NCBI RefSeq assembly: GCF_029867415.1
Contig: NC_081185.1
Coordinates: forward strand, 78,031,553 to 78,095,552
Reading direction: 5' to 3'
Source of the DNA: Vicia villosa
Taxonomy: Eukaryota; Streptophyta; Magnoliopsida; Fabales; Fabaceae
Length of the DNA: 64,000 nt
Below the pieces are notes generated by a model, which worked only from the letters and a program-made list of their open reading frames with translations, made no database searches and was not told the DNA's origin. Below, in pieces: positions 45,944 to 57,479 of this stretch. A program made the translations under genes and the position numbers. Within the stretch, counting starts at the first letter, position 1; the number at the start of each line of letters is the position of its first letter.

Positions 45944-48900
45944 GCTGCCCCTGTTCAATTATCTTAGACCTGAAGATGTAGAGTGGTTTGTATGCCAGTC
46001 GGTATCTGAAGGTGGAAGATGATTGAACACTAGAATACCAAGAAATTTGCCCTAGCTGATGTAGGGACTTTTGTCGGAGATGGGCTTGAAGATGCCATCC
46101 AGCAAATCATGCATTAGATTCGGTTTGGAGCGTTTGAGAAGTATTTGTTAGAGATTGATCGTGCTAGCGTTGTTCGTGATGAGAGAAACGGGTCATACAT
46201 TTAGACCATATCTGTAGAGGAATGTCAGAATGAGCTATACATTAGACCATGTCTGAAGAGAAATAGCAGAACGAGTCGTACATTAGACCATATCTGAGGA
46301 GGGATATCAGAACGAGTTATTCATTAAACCATATCTGAAGGTGAATACCAGAACGAGTCATACATTTAGACCATATCTGACTAAAAATACCGGAACGGGT
46401 CGTAGATTAGACCATATCTGATGGATAATGCCAGAACGAGTCATACATTTAGACCATATCTGACTAAAAATACCGGAACGGGTCGTATATTAGACCATAT
46501 CTGATTAAGAATACCGGAACGGGTCGTATATTAGACCATATCTAACTAAGAATACCAGAACGGGTCATATATTAGACCATATCTAACTAAGAATACCGGA
46601 ACGGGTCATATATTAGACCATATCTAACTAAGAATACCGGAACGGGTCGTATATTAGACCATATCTAACTAAGAATACCAGAACGGGTCATATATTAGAC
46701 CATATCTAACTAAGAATACCGGAACGGGTCATATATTAGACCATATCTAACTAAGAATACCGGAACGGGTCATATATTAGACCATATCTGATAGAGAATG
46801 TTTGTTTGTTAGGGTTGATGAGTTATTTGACGAAGTTTTGGAAAAAAGGCTTGTCAGAATGAATCTCCAGCTCGATTATATCTGAGAGGAATGATTGTCG
46901 AGGCGGAACCTGAAAACAAAGTATGCAATGTCATGATGCATGTAATGAATGAGATGGGATTCTCAAAATAAATGAGAAACTTTCATGAAGTGATGTATGC
47001 AATGTATGAATATGTTTATGACATATGATATGCGAATATGATTTATGTTGTCCTGATTGAGAAAATAAATCTCTATATCCTTGTGATTTTATTGTCGGAT
47101 CTGGTCTTGAAGATGCTCCGCTGGTGATTTATGGTTTCTGCTTGGGGATGATTAGTAGTTTGATGTACCCTGATTTTAGAGATAAACCATGTTGGAGAAG
47201 AGCAACATATTGGATGACCGGTAATGCGGAAGATGTAAACTCTGTTGGGGAGTCATGTCTTTGTTGAGACGAATATGTTTGAAGATGTCTTCTTAATGAT
47301 TACTCTGCGGGGAGGTGGTTTTGTGAACCTGGCTCTGTGGGGAGACATGGGTGTCTTGAAAGTTGCCCCCAGTATCATAGTAACTTACTACTTGATTCAG
47401 GACACGCCACTGAGTATTGATCAAGATGTTGAATTTGGACTTGCATAGATTTGCCCTAGTTAGCATGAACTTTGGAAAGATTCGCCTCGCGAGGACTTTA
47501 CGAGATGTTTACTATGGGCGATATGCCCCCAGTAATCATAGGCTCATGACAATGTCTCACGTTGATTGGGGAGTAGCTTTAGATATGCTTGGATGCATGC
47601 CCCTGATTGTTCGAGCATCCATGAGAGATTCTCAGAATCTTGACTTGATTGCCCCAGATTGATTGGACGAAACATGTCATGTCCCTTGTATATGTAAGAG
47701 ACATGGCTTCCTTGGAGTAATTTTGTCTGTCGGGATAACTTTCAATCATTAGTTGCACCCTGTGCAAATTCTTTCTGTTGCTAACATTTGAAATTATGTA
47801 GCAGAATATGTTTAATAATGAATTCATGAGATGCAATGCATACGTTTGTCTTGAGTTTGTTTTTTTTTGAAACATTTAAAACAGGATGTAATAAAGCATG
47901 ACATTTGTAAAAGCATGATATTTGTAACAATGTGATGTTTGTAAAAAAGAAATATCAACTCAGTATTTTTGGTAAACCTTAAGGAGTCAGGATACCTTTT
48001 TGGTGACAGTATGCTTTCGAACTAACCATGCTTCAGTTAGGACTTTCAAGGGTTGTAACGCGGCTTGGTTCACGGTTTAAGAAACAAAGGATAAGGCTCA
48101 AAATTTGATTGTACCCACCCCTCTTCGTGATGATCTTCGGTCCTAAACTCAGTTAATTCAACTCACGCATTCAGGTTCCAAGAGAATTTTTGGGTTTGCA
48201 TCTTTGATAATGATGATGGTTCACAAGCAGAGAGAACTTTTTGAGACGGCAGTCATTTCTTCCTTTTGGTAGTCACAACATTGTGTTGTTCCGGAATTTG
48301 TTGACTTCTCTTTTTTCATTTTTTGATATCCTTAACTTTTGCCTGAACTGTCTCTTTTGAGCTTACAGTCAGCGGGACGCCTTGATTTTTGCCTAAGTCT
48401 TCTTTTTGATTTTTGACTTAGCAGGATTTTCTTTGTATATATATGTTTTTTTCTTCTTTTTTCTTCTTTTTTTTGAAAGATAATGACTGCCCTGTTTGAT
48501 TGATGAAACATATTTGGCTTTTGACTGACATCTCCAACACTTCTTTGACATGTGCGGATGAACACTTGTAGTTGAAACCTTAGTTGAAGGGTGTATTGAA
48601 TGATTTCTCTTAAACTAGAATGAAAAGCCAACTTCACTGAGAACTACCCTGCCCCAGGTTAAAAATGCGGTCTTTCGTACAAAAAGAAAACTTCTACTCC
48701 TTAGGCTCAAAGGGGTTGACGAGGGATTATCATCCTTATATCTCCACTGTTTAGGAATTGAAACAATGCCTGTACATCGTCAGCATAGTCTGTTCAAAAG
48801 CATACTGTATGAAATTGAGGTATCGTTTTCGTCATCCTCCCTCAAAAGATATACAACTTTAGCAGTAGTTGAGTATCACAGAAACATATGCAGAATAAAT

Positions 48901-49069
48901 ACATAATTTAAAATGGGTGATAACGAAATAATTTATTCAAGACAAACATATGCAATGCGCTGATGATAATTATTAAAACAGATAATGTCTATCATAATTT
49001 GAATGTTTAAACAAACAGAATAGAAATTGCAAATGAAAGTAAATCTAATGATCTAAATAGTTCATCCTT
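45944..49069 (-). mobile_element. 3' UTR of element C
   Basis: Non-coding on the minus strand between the gag stop and the LTR. It is collinear with 1572-5116 of element 1. It includes the conserved blocks (minus strand, about 48040-48110 and 48650-48840), a hairpin at about 48345-48395, and the 41-bp array at 46183-46795. Short open frames have no recognisable domains. Confidence 0.75.
46183..46795 (-). repeat. 41-bp minisatellite of element C
   Basis: About 15 units of 41 bp, the same family as 3915-4535 but on the opposite strand and more homogeneous. On the plus strand GGTC (46645-46648) and GACC (46657-46660) form a perfect 4-bp stem with an 8-nt loop. In element 1 one of these pairs is a G-T wobble. 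Confidence 0.85.
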
Positions 49070-50410
49070 CTAGCCATCCATAGTATTAACAATCTTGTTG
49101 TGATTGGGCATGGTTGCAGGGGGGTCGAACTCAATTTCTCCGGCGTCGATCATATCCTGGATCTTGTTCTTTAATGGCCAACAATCATTAGTGTCATGTC
49201 CAATACTATCAGAGTGATAAGCGCATCTTGCATTAGGATTATATTGATGAGATAAGGTGTTGGGCTTCAGAGGAGGATCCTTTAAAGTAATCAACCCTGC
49301 TTTAAGCAACTGTTGTAACGCTTCGGCCAAAGTTATGTTGATCTTTGTGAATTGCCTTTTAGGTGCACCTTGTTTACGTTGGTTGCCCCTTTGTTGCGTC
49401 GGCACTTGACTGGAGGCTAGGACCGTCCCCACGGTATTAGATTCATTCCTCTCATTGTGCGCTTTCTTTGAGGTATTAGCATACGTAGCCACTTGAATTT
49501 TACCGCTTCGAATACCGCTTTCAACATGTTCCCCAGTCAGTATGAGTTCAGTGAATCCAGATTGTGAACTCCCCAGCAAATGACTATAGAAAGGTCCAGT
49601 CAGTGTATTCATGAACATATCGACCAATTCTCTGTCAGTTATGGAGGGTTTGACTCTTCCAGCTAGGTCTCTCCATTTCTGAGCATACTCCTTGAAACTT
49701 TCCTTAGGTCCCATAGACATGCTTTGTAGTTGCATACGAGTTGGTGCGAGATCGGAATTATATTGGTATTGCTTATAGAAAGCAACAACTAAATCTTCCC
49801 AGGTATGAATGTTGGTACTTTCCAGTTGATAATACCATTCGAGTTGAGTTCCAGATAAGCTTTCCTGAAAGAAATGGATCCAAAGCCGCTTATCAGCAGT
49901 GTGAGGCTGAATCTTCCTTACATAAGACCTCAAGTGTAGTTTAGGACAAGAGACTCCATCATACTTAGCAAAGGCGGGAATTTTGAATTTTGGAGGAATA
50001 ACGACCCCAGGAACAAGTCCAAGCTCTTCAAAATCCAGCCCAGGTATCTTCTGAATTTCCACGCTTCTCAGACGCTCTTCTAACATCTTGTATTTGTCAT
50101 CGGGATGTTCGCCCTCATGGTAATAATCCTCTTCTTCTTCAGAGAGTTTGGCAGAATCGTGGTTACTTTTTGCATCGGTTTTGATACTATCATTATCTTG
50201 CTCATCCTCACCACTGTCTTCAGAGGTTTCAGCATCCCTGAGTTGAAAGATTGGTCTAAGCTTTTTCACCTTAGTCTTCTTACCCTTTTTCTTCTTCTTT
50301 TTAGTCAACATGGCTTTCAGCTCTTCTTGCCCTTTGGACAAATTCAGAATCAAGGCTTGGAACTCGGTGTTTTGAGCTTGAAGATCCTTAACTGATTGCT
50401 CGAGATTCAT
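49070..50410 (-). CDS. Intact Ogre-like Gag of element C (446 aa)
   Basis: An uninterrupted Gag of the Tat/Ogre type, the particle-forming, RNA-binding protein of the retrotransposon. Residues 1-35 look like a coiled coil. 37-50 form a Lys-rich patch. 60-105 are acidic. About 145-290 form the retrotransposon Gag/capsid domain (EWYYQLESTNIHTWEDLVVA within it). 396-410 give the zinc pattern CX2HX5HX4C. The start ATG at 50408-50410 is the first in the frame and precedes the coiled coil. No protease, RT or integrase follows; the stop is followed directly by the 3' UTR. The element is therefore gag-only and non-autonomous. It may still be translatable, but its 5' LTR promoter is missing. Confidence 0.9.
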   Translation of the reverse strand: MNLEQSVKDLQAQNTEFQALILNLSKGQEELKAMLTKKKKKKGKKTKVKKLRPIFQLRDAETSEDSGEDEQDNDSIKTDAKSNHDSAKLSEEEEDYYHEGEHPDDKYKMLEERLRSVEIQKIPGLDFEELGLVPGVVIPPKFKIPAFAKYDGVSCPKLHLRSYVRKIQPHTADKRLWIHFFQESLSGTQLEWYYQLESTNIHTWEDLVVAFYKQYQYNSDLAPTRMQLQSMSMGPKESFKEYAQKWRDLAGRVKPSITDRELVDMFMNTLTGPFYSHLLGSSQSGFTELILTGEHVESGIRSGKIQVATYANTSKKAHNERNESNTVGTVLASSQVPTQQRGNQRKQGAPKRQFTKINITLAEALQQLLKAGLITLKDPPLKPNTLSHQYNPNARCAYHSDSIGHDTNDCWPLKNKIQDMIDAGEIEFDPPATMPNHNKIVNTMDG

Positions 50411-51182
50411 GATGCTGAAATAAACAGCGAGGAAGGATGAGAGACCTATTGTAAGAAACCTGATATGCGATGTTATGAATGTAAATGCAATACTTTCAAG
50501 GATCTATAGGAAATTTAGTTTGCAACGTTTAGACATTGAATCAAACAGAGTTATGTCTAGAGAATTCTGGCTTTCGTCTTTGGACGTCCTTCTTTGAGAA
50601 TCAAGCTCACCATATCGAGTGGGTCATCGCCTCCGATTCGGGATATTTCTGAATTTGAAGGTACATGGCTAGAGGAAAATAAATCCTCTTGCCCCTTGAT
50701 AGGTATCGAGTCTCTGGATTGGAAGGTACGTGGCCAGAGGAAAATAAATCCTCTTGCCCCTAGATGGGAATTCAGTCTTTGATAAGAGCACCTGAAATTG
50801 TGCGCCCTAAATTCCTAAGATCCTTGAAAGGGTTAGTTGATCATCTTATGCTTATGATGTCATGATGTCATGATGTTATGCAAATGCAGTTCATTAGTCA
50901 TAGTGTGAGATAGTAAGGACAAACAAGTCCTTTCAATAAAACCTGCGAGGAAATGAAGGTTAGTAGTAAACACGAACAAGTCACACAAGTCGCACAATTT
51001 TTGGCTTAAGGCTTGCATGGAGTTTGATCAGGTGTCCTTCCCAAGGGTATTTCTATGGATAAGGAGATTTCAGCAACGGGTTCTACCAAGTGACCCAGAA
51101 TTGTCAGCCCTCCTAAAGCACCCTCGAACATGATACATACATACCATGCAATGATACTTTGAGAAAGAACCTATCTGAGTTG
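50411..51182 (-). mobile_element. 5' leader remnant of element C, no 5' LTR
   Basis: Sequence upstream of gag on the minus strand. It includes a duplicated motif (GAGGAAAATAAATCCTCTTG at about 50673-50692 and 50736-50755). It ends at 51182 where element B's LTR resumes at 51183. No LTR or primer-binding site is present, so the element is truncated at its 5' end. Confidence 0.65.
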
Positions 51183-52434
51183 TAGTACCTCTGGACTCAT
51201 TCTATTACTATCCCTTTGGACTATCGGTTACTATCCCTAGCGCTTTGGAGATTCGGACTTATGGACCTAGTACCTCTGGACTCATTCTATTACTATCCTG
51301 TGATTCTTCTGTCTGTCTGGCATTGTTCTGTTGTATGTTTATGTGTGTAGGTATTTCCTTGAAAGCCCTTGATGGTTAATTCCAAGGCATTGATATAAGG
51401 ATTTTACCCGAAAACAGCCGTTACTCTGCCCAATTTTCGTCAGAATCTTAATGTGCTTAATGAAAAATGGTGCTAAGACAATAAGTTCATCTGGATCCCC
51501 AAGTGTTAATGTGTTGGTATTGATAAATCCAAAGGATGGGAAAACTACCTTGGCTCTTAATGTCGAGTGTTGGCTTCTTATTTGGTTAGACCGTTTCTTT
51601 CCTTAGCTTTTATTTTATGCACTAGGTTAGCCTCTTCATCTCCTCCCATTCTTAAATTTTCAAAATCTTCTCCCTTTTTCCAAAATATTCTTATGTTTGC
51701 AATCTTTTCAAAACCTTTTTCTTAAAAATATCTTTCGCCCTTAGTGGCTTTTCTTCAAAAGTTTAGACACCGTTAATTGTCGAAACGAGTGGTTATACCC
51801 CACGATTTTGAAATTGATTGATAATAACGAGATCTTTTCCGCGTGAGAGAGCTAGTGGCATACTCGTTGATTTTATCCGAGTTGGAGCCCTTCTTTCATT
51901 TGCGATGCAAAGAACTTGTTTGTTCTCATGCTCAAGATCAATGGCTGAGTATTTCTCTCTAACGACAACAAAGTGTTTATTCGTTTTAAAAACGTTTTTT
52001 CCCAAAAGCGGAATTACATTAGCTCTGACTTCTCCATTGCACCGAGGAGGTATGTAGGCCCAAAGCTTAACGCTTTGCCGAGCTTATTTTAAAAATAAAA
52101 CAAACTCTCTTTTTTAGCACACACACACAGATTTTCAAAAAGGTTCCCGTGGAGTACCACGGATATGAGGGGTGCTTTAAACCTTCCCCTCATATAATCA
52201 ACACCCGAACCTGAGTTCTCTTTCTTGTTTTAAAAACAAAACTTTGGGTTTTACGTTCTTTTCCCTTTTCCTTTGAAAAAATAAAGCGCGGTGGCGATTT
52301 CAAACGAAATATTGATTCGAGTCAATCCCATGGCTTCGATATCAGATTTTCCCCGCTACAGAAAAGTGGCGACTTTCACTGAAATATTGATTCGAGTCAT
52401 CCTATGGCTTTGATATCAGATTTTCCCCGCTACA
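51183..52434 (+). mobile_element. Element B LTR, second copy, right part
   Basis: Matches the right part of the first LTR (offset 16523) and ends CCCCGCTACA at 52434. The first 31 bp (TAGTACCTCTGGACTCATTC...) recur at 51268-51298, an 85-bp duplication not present in LTR 1. About 15-25 bp of LTR sequence seen at 34678-34693 are missing at the junction. Confidence 0.85.
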
Positions 52435-52468
52435 TGCCCCATCCCAAAGTACCTTGTGCTGGTGAATT

Positions 52469-52670
52469 GCGTATGAGAGCGTATGAGGATGCTCATACGC
52501 GTATGGAATTTTTAAAAGAGGAAGTTGATCTGATGATACGCGTATGGCAAGGCTGATACGCGTATGAGGTTGTTTTTAGGCCATTTTTGACTCGGAGGAA
52601 ATGCGTATGATACGCGTATGAGGAATGGTGATACGCGTATGGACGCGTATGGACTTGATGACACGCGTAT
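52469..52670 (+). promoter_or_regulatory. Array of GCGTAT/ATACGCGTAT palindromes
   Basis: Ten GCGTAT sites, several in the full palindrome ATACGCGTAT, start at 52469, 52479, 52499, 52540, 52560, 52603, 52614, 52635, 52645 and 52665. Spacings are 10, 20, 41, 20, 43, 11, 21, 10 and 20 bp, close to multiples of the helical repeat. A role as an enhancer or binding array is inference. Confidence 0.55.
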
Positions 52671-52960
52671 GGCTTCTGTATGTGAAATTTCTGTTTTGTG
52701 ATTTTTCTGGAAAGTTCAATGATGTGTAACTTTCGATCTGTAGGCCTATTTTGTATGCTGTTTGAGGCTGTGTAAACCCTGTGATGTGATTCTGTGGTTT
52801 ACTGATGATTGATTGTATTGAATGATGTTAATGTATATATGAACATGCTTAGTAATGATGATGATGATGAAATGATTATAGATGATGCTACTCATAGAAT
52901 GGTAATGATGAAAGTATGTTATATATATGTTTGCATGCATTCATAGTCATTTGATGAGGG

Positions 52961-53077
52961 CTGTATCTTAATGATGAGAGGATACAGTGAAGGGCAAGAT
53001 TCCCATTGTGAGGAATCTGTGCTGGCAGGGCCGTATCTGGATGATGATAGATCGGTCGGTGGATGATTTCCACTGGT
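52961..53077 (+). repeat. Cluster of hairpins in the chromovirus LTR
   Basis: CTGTATC (52961-52967) pairs with GATACAG (52981-52987). AGATTCC (52997-53003) pairs with GGAATCT (53012-53018). GTGG pairs with CCAC around 53059-53073. All are perfect inverted repeats in a row with different arms. Confidence 0.6.
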
Positions 53078-53674
53078 GATGTTGGTACCACATGCATAGT
53101 GTCAGTTTCATACATGTGCATGACTTGTTTTAATATGATGATATATGTTATATGACGACTTGTCTGTTTATCTGTGGATGTGTGAATGATGATTTGTCTG
53201 AATATGAAACAATTGGGTGAATGATATAACTATGATATGTTATTATTTATGATGCAATAACATTGGTTAACTGTGATGAGACTCACCCTTACTTGTTGTC
53301 ATTTTCAGATTGAGGATAGCGGCGCGACTTGGTGAGGATTAGCTCATAAGTCGGTTATTAGTTATCGAGTCGGTGTCATGCTCTGGTAGTTGTAACACTG
53401 GGAACGCGTTGTTTTGGAGTTTTGGATTATAACTCTATTTTGTTTTGTTATTTGAAGTCTTATACATTAAATGATGAATGTTGACTTGATGAATTAATTC
53501 CGCTGTGCAAAGCATGACTTTGGTTAATGAGTTATAATTTCAGACGTTTCAGTGAATGCATGACATGTACCAATGTGATTTTCTTTACTTATGAATTGTG
53601 ACACCTCTTGCATGCTTACTCTGATTTAATAATTGTTTAATTGCCGCGGGTTATTAGAGGGGTGTTACAATAGT

Positions 53675-53690
53675 GGTATCAGAGCCAGGT
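53675..53690 (+). other. Primer-binding site (initiator tRNA-Met type)
   Basis: TGGTATCAGAGCC follows the LTR end after a few bases. This is the standard primer site complementary to the 3' end of plant initiator tRNA-Met in Ty3/gypsy chromoviruses and copia elements. Confidence 0.85.
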
Positions 53691-53806
53691 TGGTCGTTGT
53701 GACCAGAGTCTTTGCGTCTTAGTGTTAGTCTTTCCTGTGTATGCGATTAATACGAGTTATTGTCGATACTTTTGTTTTGACCGGATTGTTTGTATTAAGC
53801 AGAACA

Positions 53807-53965
53807 ATGGCTGGAAGAGGAGGAAGAAATGATGATGCTATCGCTGAGGCTCTGGGCATGATTGCTGGTGTGCTGGGAGGGAATGCCAATGGAGCTGCGA
53901 TTGGTGCTGACAGGCAGCTGAACAGTTTTCAGAGGAACAATCCTCCATTGTTCAAAGGCACGCAT
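53807..53965 (+). pseudogene. Chromovirus gag, N-terminal fragment
   Basis: ATG at 53807 starts MAGRGGRNDDAIAEAL and continues to FQRNNPPLFKGTH, the typical N-terminus of Tekay-like Gag. The frame is cut after about 53 codons by LTR-type sequence beginning TGTAACACCC at 53966. The rest of gag, protease and most of RT are missing before pol resumes near 54293. Confidence 0.8.
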
Positions 53966-54292
53966 TGTAACACCCAACTTTCCCAACTTAGATATTTATA
54001 ATAAAAATACACAGTTTATATCAGAGTATACTAGTAGGATGTCACATCTTCCAAAAACTCATAACATTTAAGTTCATTTTATTACTCCATTCATTCATAA
54101 AAGAATTTCTTACACAGCAGAAATATTAATTATTCAGTTTCATAGCACTACGGCTTAAAATAGCAATATCCTCCACAAATCCGTGGTCCAACAAAATATG
54201 AAGGTAAGATACGTAACAAATTAAACAAAGTAAAACATAACAAATTCCCAATCCCGTGTTACGTATCAGAGCGACTCCTAAGACTCGATCGA
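53966..54292 (+). mobile_element. Chromovirus-type LTR fragment (TGTAACACCC start)
   Basis: Begins TGTAACACCCAACTTTCCC, the usual 5' end of a legume chromovirus LTR, and continues for about 330 bp before pol coding sequence starts. It replaces the deleted gag-protease-RT part. No target duplication or 3' LTR end was found, so it is either a truncated insertion or a deletion product. Confidence 0.55.
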
Positions 54293-55064
54293 GCAATTTT
54301 GCCGAATCCGACAGAATCATTTGTGGTTTATTGTGATGCGTCACTGATGGGTCTAGGCGGTGTATTGATGCAGAATCAACAAGTAGTCGCTTATGCGTCG
54401 AGACAACTCAAAGTGCATGAAAGGAATTATCCGACTCATGATTTAGAGTTAGCAGCTGTAGTTTTTGTTTTGAACTTGTGGCGGCACTATTTGTATGGTT
54501 CGAGATTTGAGGTATTCAGTGATCATAAGAGTCTGAAGTATCTCTTCGATCAGAAAGAGTTGAATATGAGGCAGAGAAGGTGGTTAGAATTCCTTAAAGA
54601 CTATGATTTTGGTTTGAATTACCATCCTGGTAAGGCAAACGTCGTGGCTGATGCATTGAGTAGGAAGACCTTGCATATGTCTATGCTAATGGTGAAGGAA
54701 TTGGATTTGATTGAACAATTCAGAGACTTGAGTTTAGTGTGTGAAGGTACTCCTACTAGTGTCAAATTGGGTATGCTGAAGCTTACTAGTGGTATTCTTG
54801 AAGAAATCAGAGAAGGTCAGAAAGCTGATGTTGGATTGATTGATAAGTTGACTTTGATCAATCAAGGCAAGAGTGGTGAATTCAGAGTCGACGAGAATGG
54901 TATACTGAGGTTTGGTGACCGAGTTTGTGTTCTTGATATTGATGAACTCCGGAAGCGTATTTTGGAAGAAGGACACCGTAGTGGATTGAGCATTCATCCT
55001 GGTGCTACCAAGATGTACCGTGATTTGAAAAAGTTGTTTTGGTGGCCTGGAATGAAGAAGGAAG
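54293..55064 (+). pseudogene. Chromovirus pol fragment: RNase H and integrase zinc finger
   Basis: The frame opens with [20 protein letters not shown], the start of RNase H, and keeps the acidic residues ([34 protein letters not shown]). A linker follows, then the His part of the integrase zinc finger ([29 protein letters not shown]). It is broken at 55065 by the LTR that starts TGTCATACCCC. Codons read beyond that point belong to the LTR. RT and the catalytic core of integrase are absent. Confidence 0.9.
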
Positions 55065-56419
55065 TGTCATACCCCAAAATTTGCCTTCCATATTCCAGTT
55101 ACAATGATTCAAAGTTCAAGATTCAATCCCAAAGCTTTGCTCAAACAATCCCAAGATCCACAGTCAACTGATCCAATCCTAAAGGCCAACTACAATCAAA
55201 GCATGATTCAAACCTATGATCATTGGTCAAACATCAAGTATAGAGGTGCATAATCATCATTTGATCAAAGAATGATCATGATTCCATTAATAGAAACTCA
55301 GAGATGAACAAATACAAAAAGGTTCAAATTAGGGTTTCTTAAGAGAAAGTCAACCCAACTTTGACTGGGCATAACTTTCACATGGAACATCAAAAATTCC
55401 CCACTCAAAGCCTATTTTGAAGGAAATTGGATTCCCTACAATTTTGTCTCTCACAAGCCAGGGCTAGAAATGATTCATTTGAGAGATACAATGCAAAAGA
55501 TTACAGGTCATTTTTAGGCATCCTCCAAAAGCAGTTTTTTTCCCAAAAAGGATATGATCAAGATAAAAGCTCCAAATGAAAAATATATTCCAAAGTGGAT
55601 TATAGAGGACCTCTTGAGGTTTCCAAAAAGTCTCAGAACTCCCTCATAGCTTAAAAATTGAGTGAGATATGATTGATCAAAGTTGGGTGATTTTGGAGGA
55701 CCAAATATGAAAAAAGAAGGTTCAAATTGAGAAACTTTGCAAATGGGCCCATACTTTTATGACTTAAACTTGGCCCATAAGTTATCCAAAGTACATGCCA
55801 CGAATAATAACATTTTATTTGACTTTACACAATTTTATTTCATATAAAATTGATTTTTATGATTTAAATAAGTGGGAAAATCAAATATTTTGTTGGAAAA
55901 TATATTTTGGTGATTTCCAATCAATATTAATGACAAAATATATTTCTAATTTCGTAATAATTGGATTAGGGAAGAATAAATCAAATTTTGGCCAAATACA
56001 GTAGCTTATTATTCAAGAAACAAATCAAATTTCTCAACTATGGCAAGATTTGATTTAAGAGATTTTAGGGCTCCTCTTTAGACCTAACTTACTCCCCTAT
56101 AAGTAGTAAACATAAGGCATGGGATTAGGGGACGCATTTCTGGCCAAAGAAGCATATTCAAGAACCCAAAAATTCATCAAGAAAATTGAATTCGGTTTTG
56201 GAGATACAGGAAGATTCAAAGGATTCTAAGGCTTGCTACGTGTTCCTAGGAAGATTCTAAAGCTTTCTGGATACTCACGCTACATCAACAACCCCAGATA
56301 ATTCTCCAATTTGCCGAGGTATGCAATTTTGAAAACGTGGTCGATTAGCATAATTCAGGCACTATTGTTAGCAATTGATTGCATATCTTGATCTATAATG
56401 ATGTTCTGGATGTTTCTGT
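55065..56419 (+). mobile_element. Ogre-like LTR, left part
   Basis: Starts TGTCATACCCCAAAATTTGC exactly at the break in chromovirus pol. It carries the block found in the LTRs of elements 1 and C (TTTGACTGGGCATAACTT, GGAACATCAAAAATTCCC). A TATA-like CCTATAAGTAG lies at 56097-56106. It is interrupted at 56420 by the SIRE-like element and continues at 63890. Its right end is outside the window. Confidence 0.8.
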
Positions 56420-57410
56420 TGTTAGACGCTGGCCTATAGATCTAGAGGGGGGGTGGATAGATCTCACTAAGTTTTTACAGATTTTTCTACAGACTCGAGC
56501 GAAAGCGGTTCTGAATCGACTTGCGTCTATTCTGGACCGCTATTGCAAAGGTCGTATGTGTTTCAAAACCAAAAAGTAAGTGGAATTGATGGTGAAGTAA
56601 TATGATAGCTAACCAATACGTTTAACAACTGAAATCCAATTAACTTCTAGATTGACAACTTTGATTTGCAATGCAGTAAGATTGGATAAAGCAAAAACAC
56701 AAACACTTGGTGATAGGTTCAAATTGATAGTGATTCAAGTTGTGGTGAATTGTGATGTTTGTGCAGAACTTTAATTCACAATTTTAACACTTGAATCGTT
56801 GATCAATTTTGCACTTATAACCAATTATGAACAGAAAGTAAAAGAGAAAGTAAAAGCGACAAGAACACGATATTTGTTTAGGCAGTTCGTCGATCGTCCT
56901 CGCTACGACTACGTCTGCCCCCAATTCCAAATTGAAATTGGGTAATCTTTCATTAATGTTGAAAGTAGTATATACAAAGAAGATAACAAAGCGATAAACG
57001 ATAAACCAATTATGTCGATCCTTTGAATCTTCTTCCCCCTTAATCTTGAGCCAGATCAAGGTTATCCAAGAGCTTCACTTTGATTCCCTTCTGCAGTGTC
57101 TTGATTCCTTGAACTCCCCGTTCCTCAATCGTTACACTCAGCCGAATCCTCAATGAACGCCTCTTGATAAAAACCCCCAAGAACCACCCGTCGTGGAGGA
57201 CAAAACCCGCAGATTTTATTCACCAACAAACCCCACAAACCTTCACCCACTAGGAATCTTCAATTCCGTTCCATGGACGTTATCGAACTCATCACTAACC
57301 CGCAACGCAAGAATGATTATGTGTAATTGTGTTGGAGATGATGAAGAACGAAGATGAGAAGCGTTTGTGTATCTTTCAGTCGTTGGTGTTGCTTGAATGA
57401 TTACCCTTGC

Positions 57411-57422
57411 ACAATATATATG
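57411..57422 (-). promoter_or_regulatory. TATA box, 3' LTR of the SIRE-like element
   Basis: CATATATATTGT on the minus strand, just downstream of the palindrome array. The identical site in the active-position 5' LTR is at 63346-63357. Confidence 0.55.
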
Positions 57423-57479
57423 ATTGCATAACAGTTGGAACCAAGAAAAACTGATTTTTGAACTTTCTTTATCAGTTAG

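Larger units (their letters stand above)
52435..53670 (+). mobile_element. Chromovirus (Tekay-like) 5' LTR, right part
   Basis: Ends in AGAGGGGTGTTACA at 53670 and is followed at once by a tRNA-Met primer site, so it is the 3' part of a 5' LTR in plus orientation. Its left part was cut off by insertion of element B. It holds an ACGCGT palindrome array (52469-52670) and hairpins at 52961-53077. Short open frames have no domains. Confidence 0.75.

Noticed and set aside
56784..57059. Short frames repeated identically at 62719-62994, 57243-57488 and 63178-63423
   Set aside because: They are identical only because they lie in the two LTRs of one young element. No independent evidence for coding.
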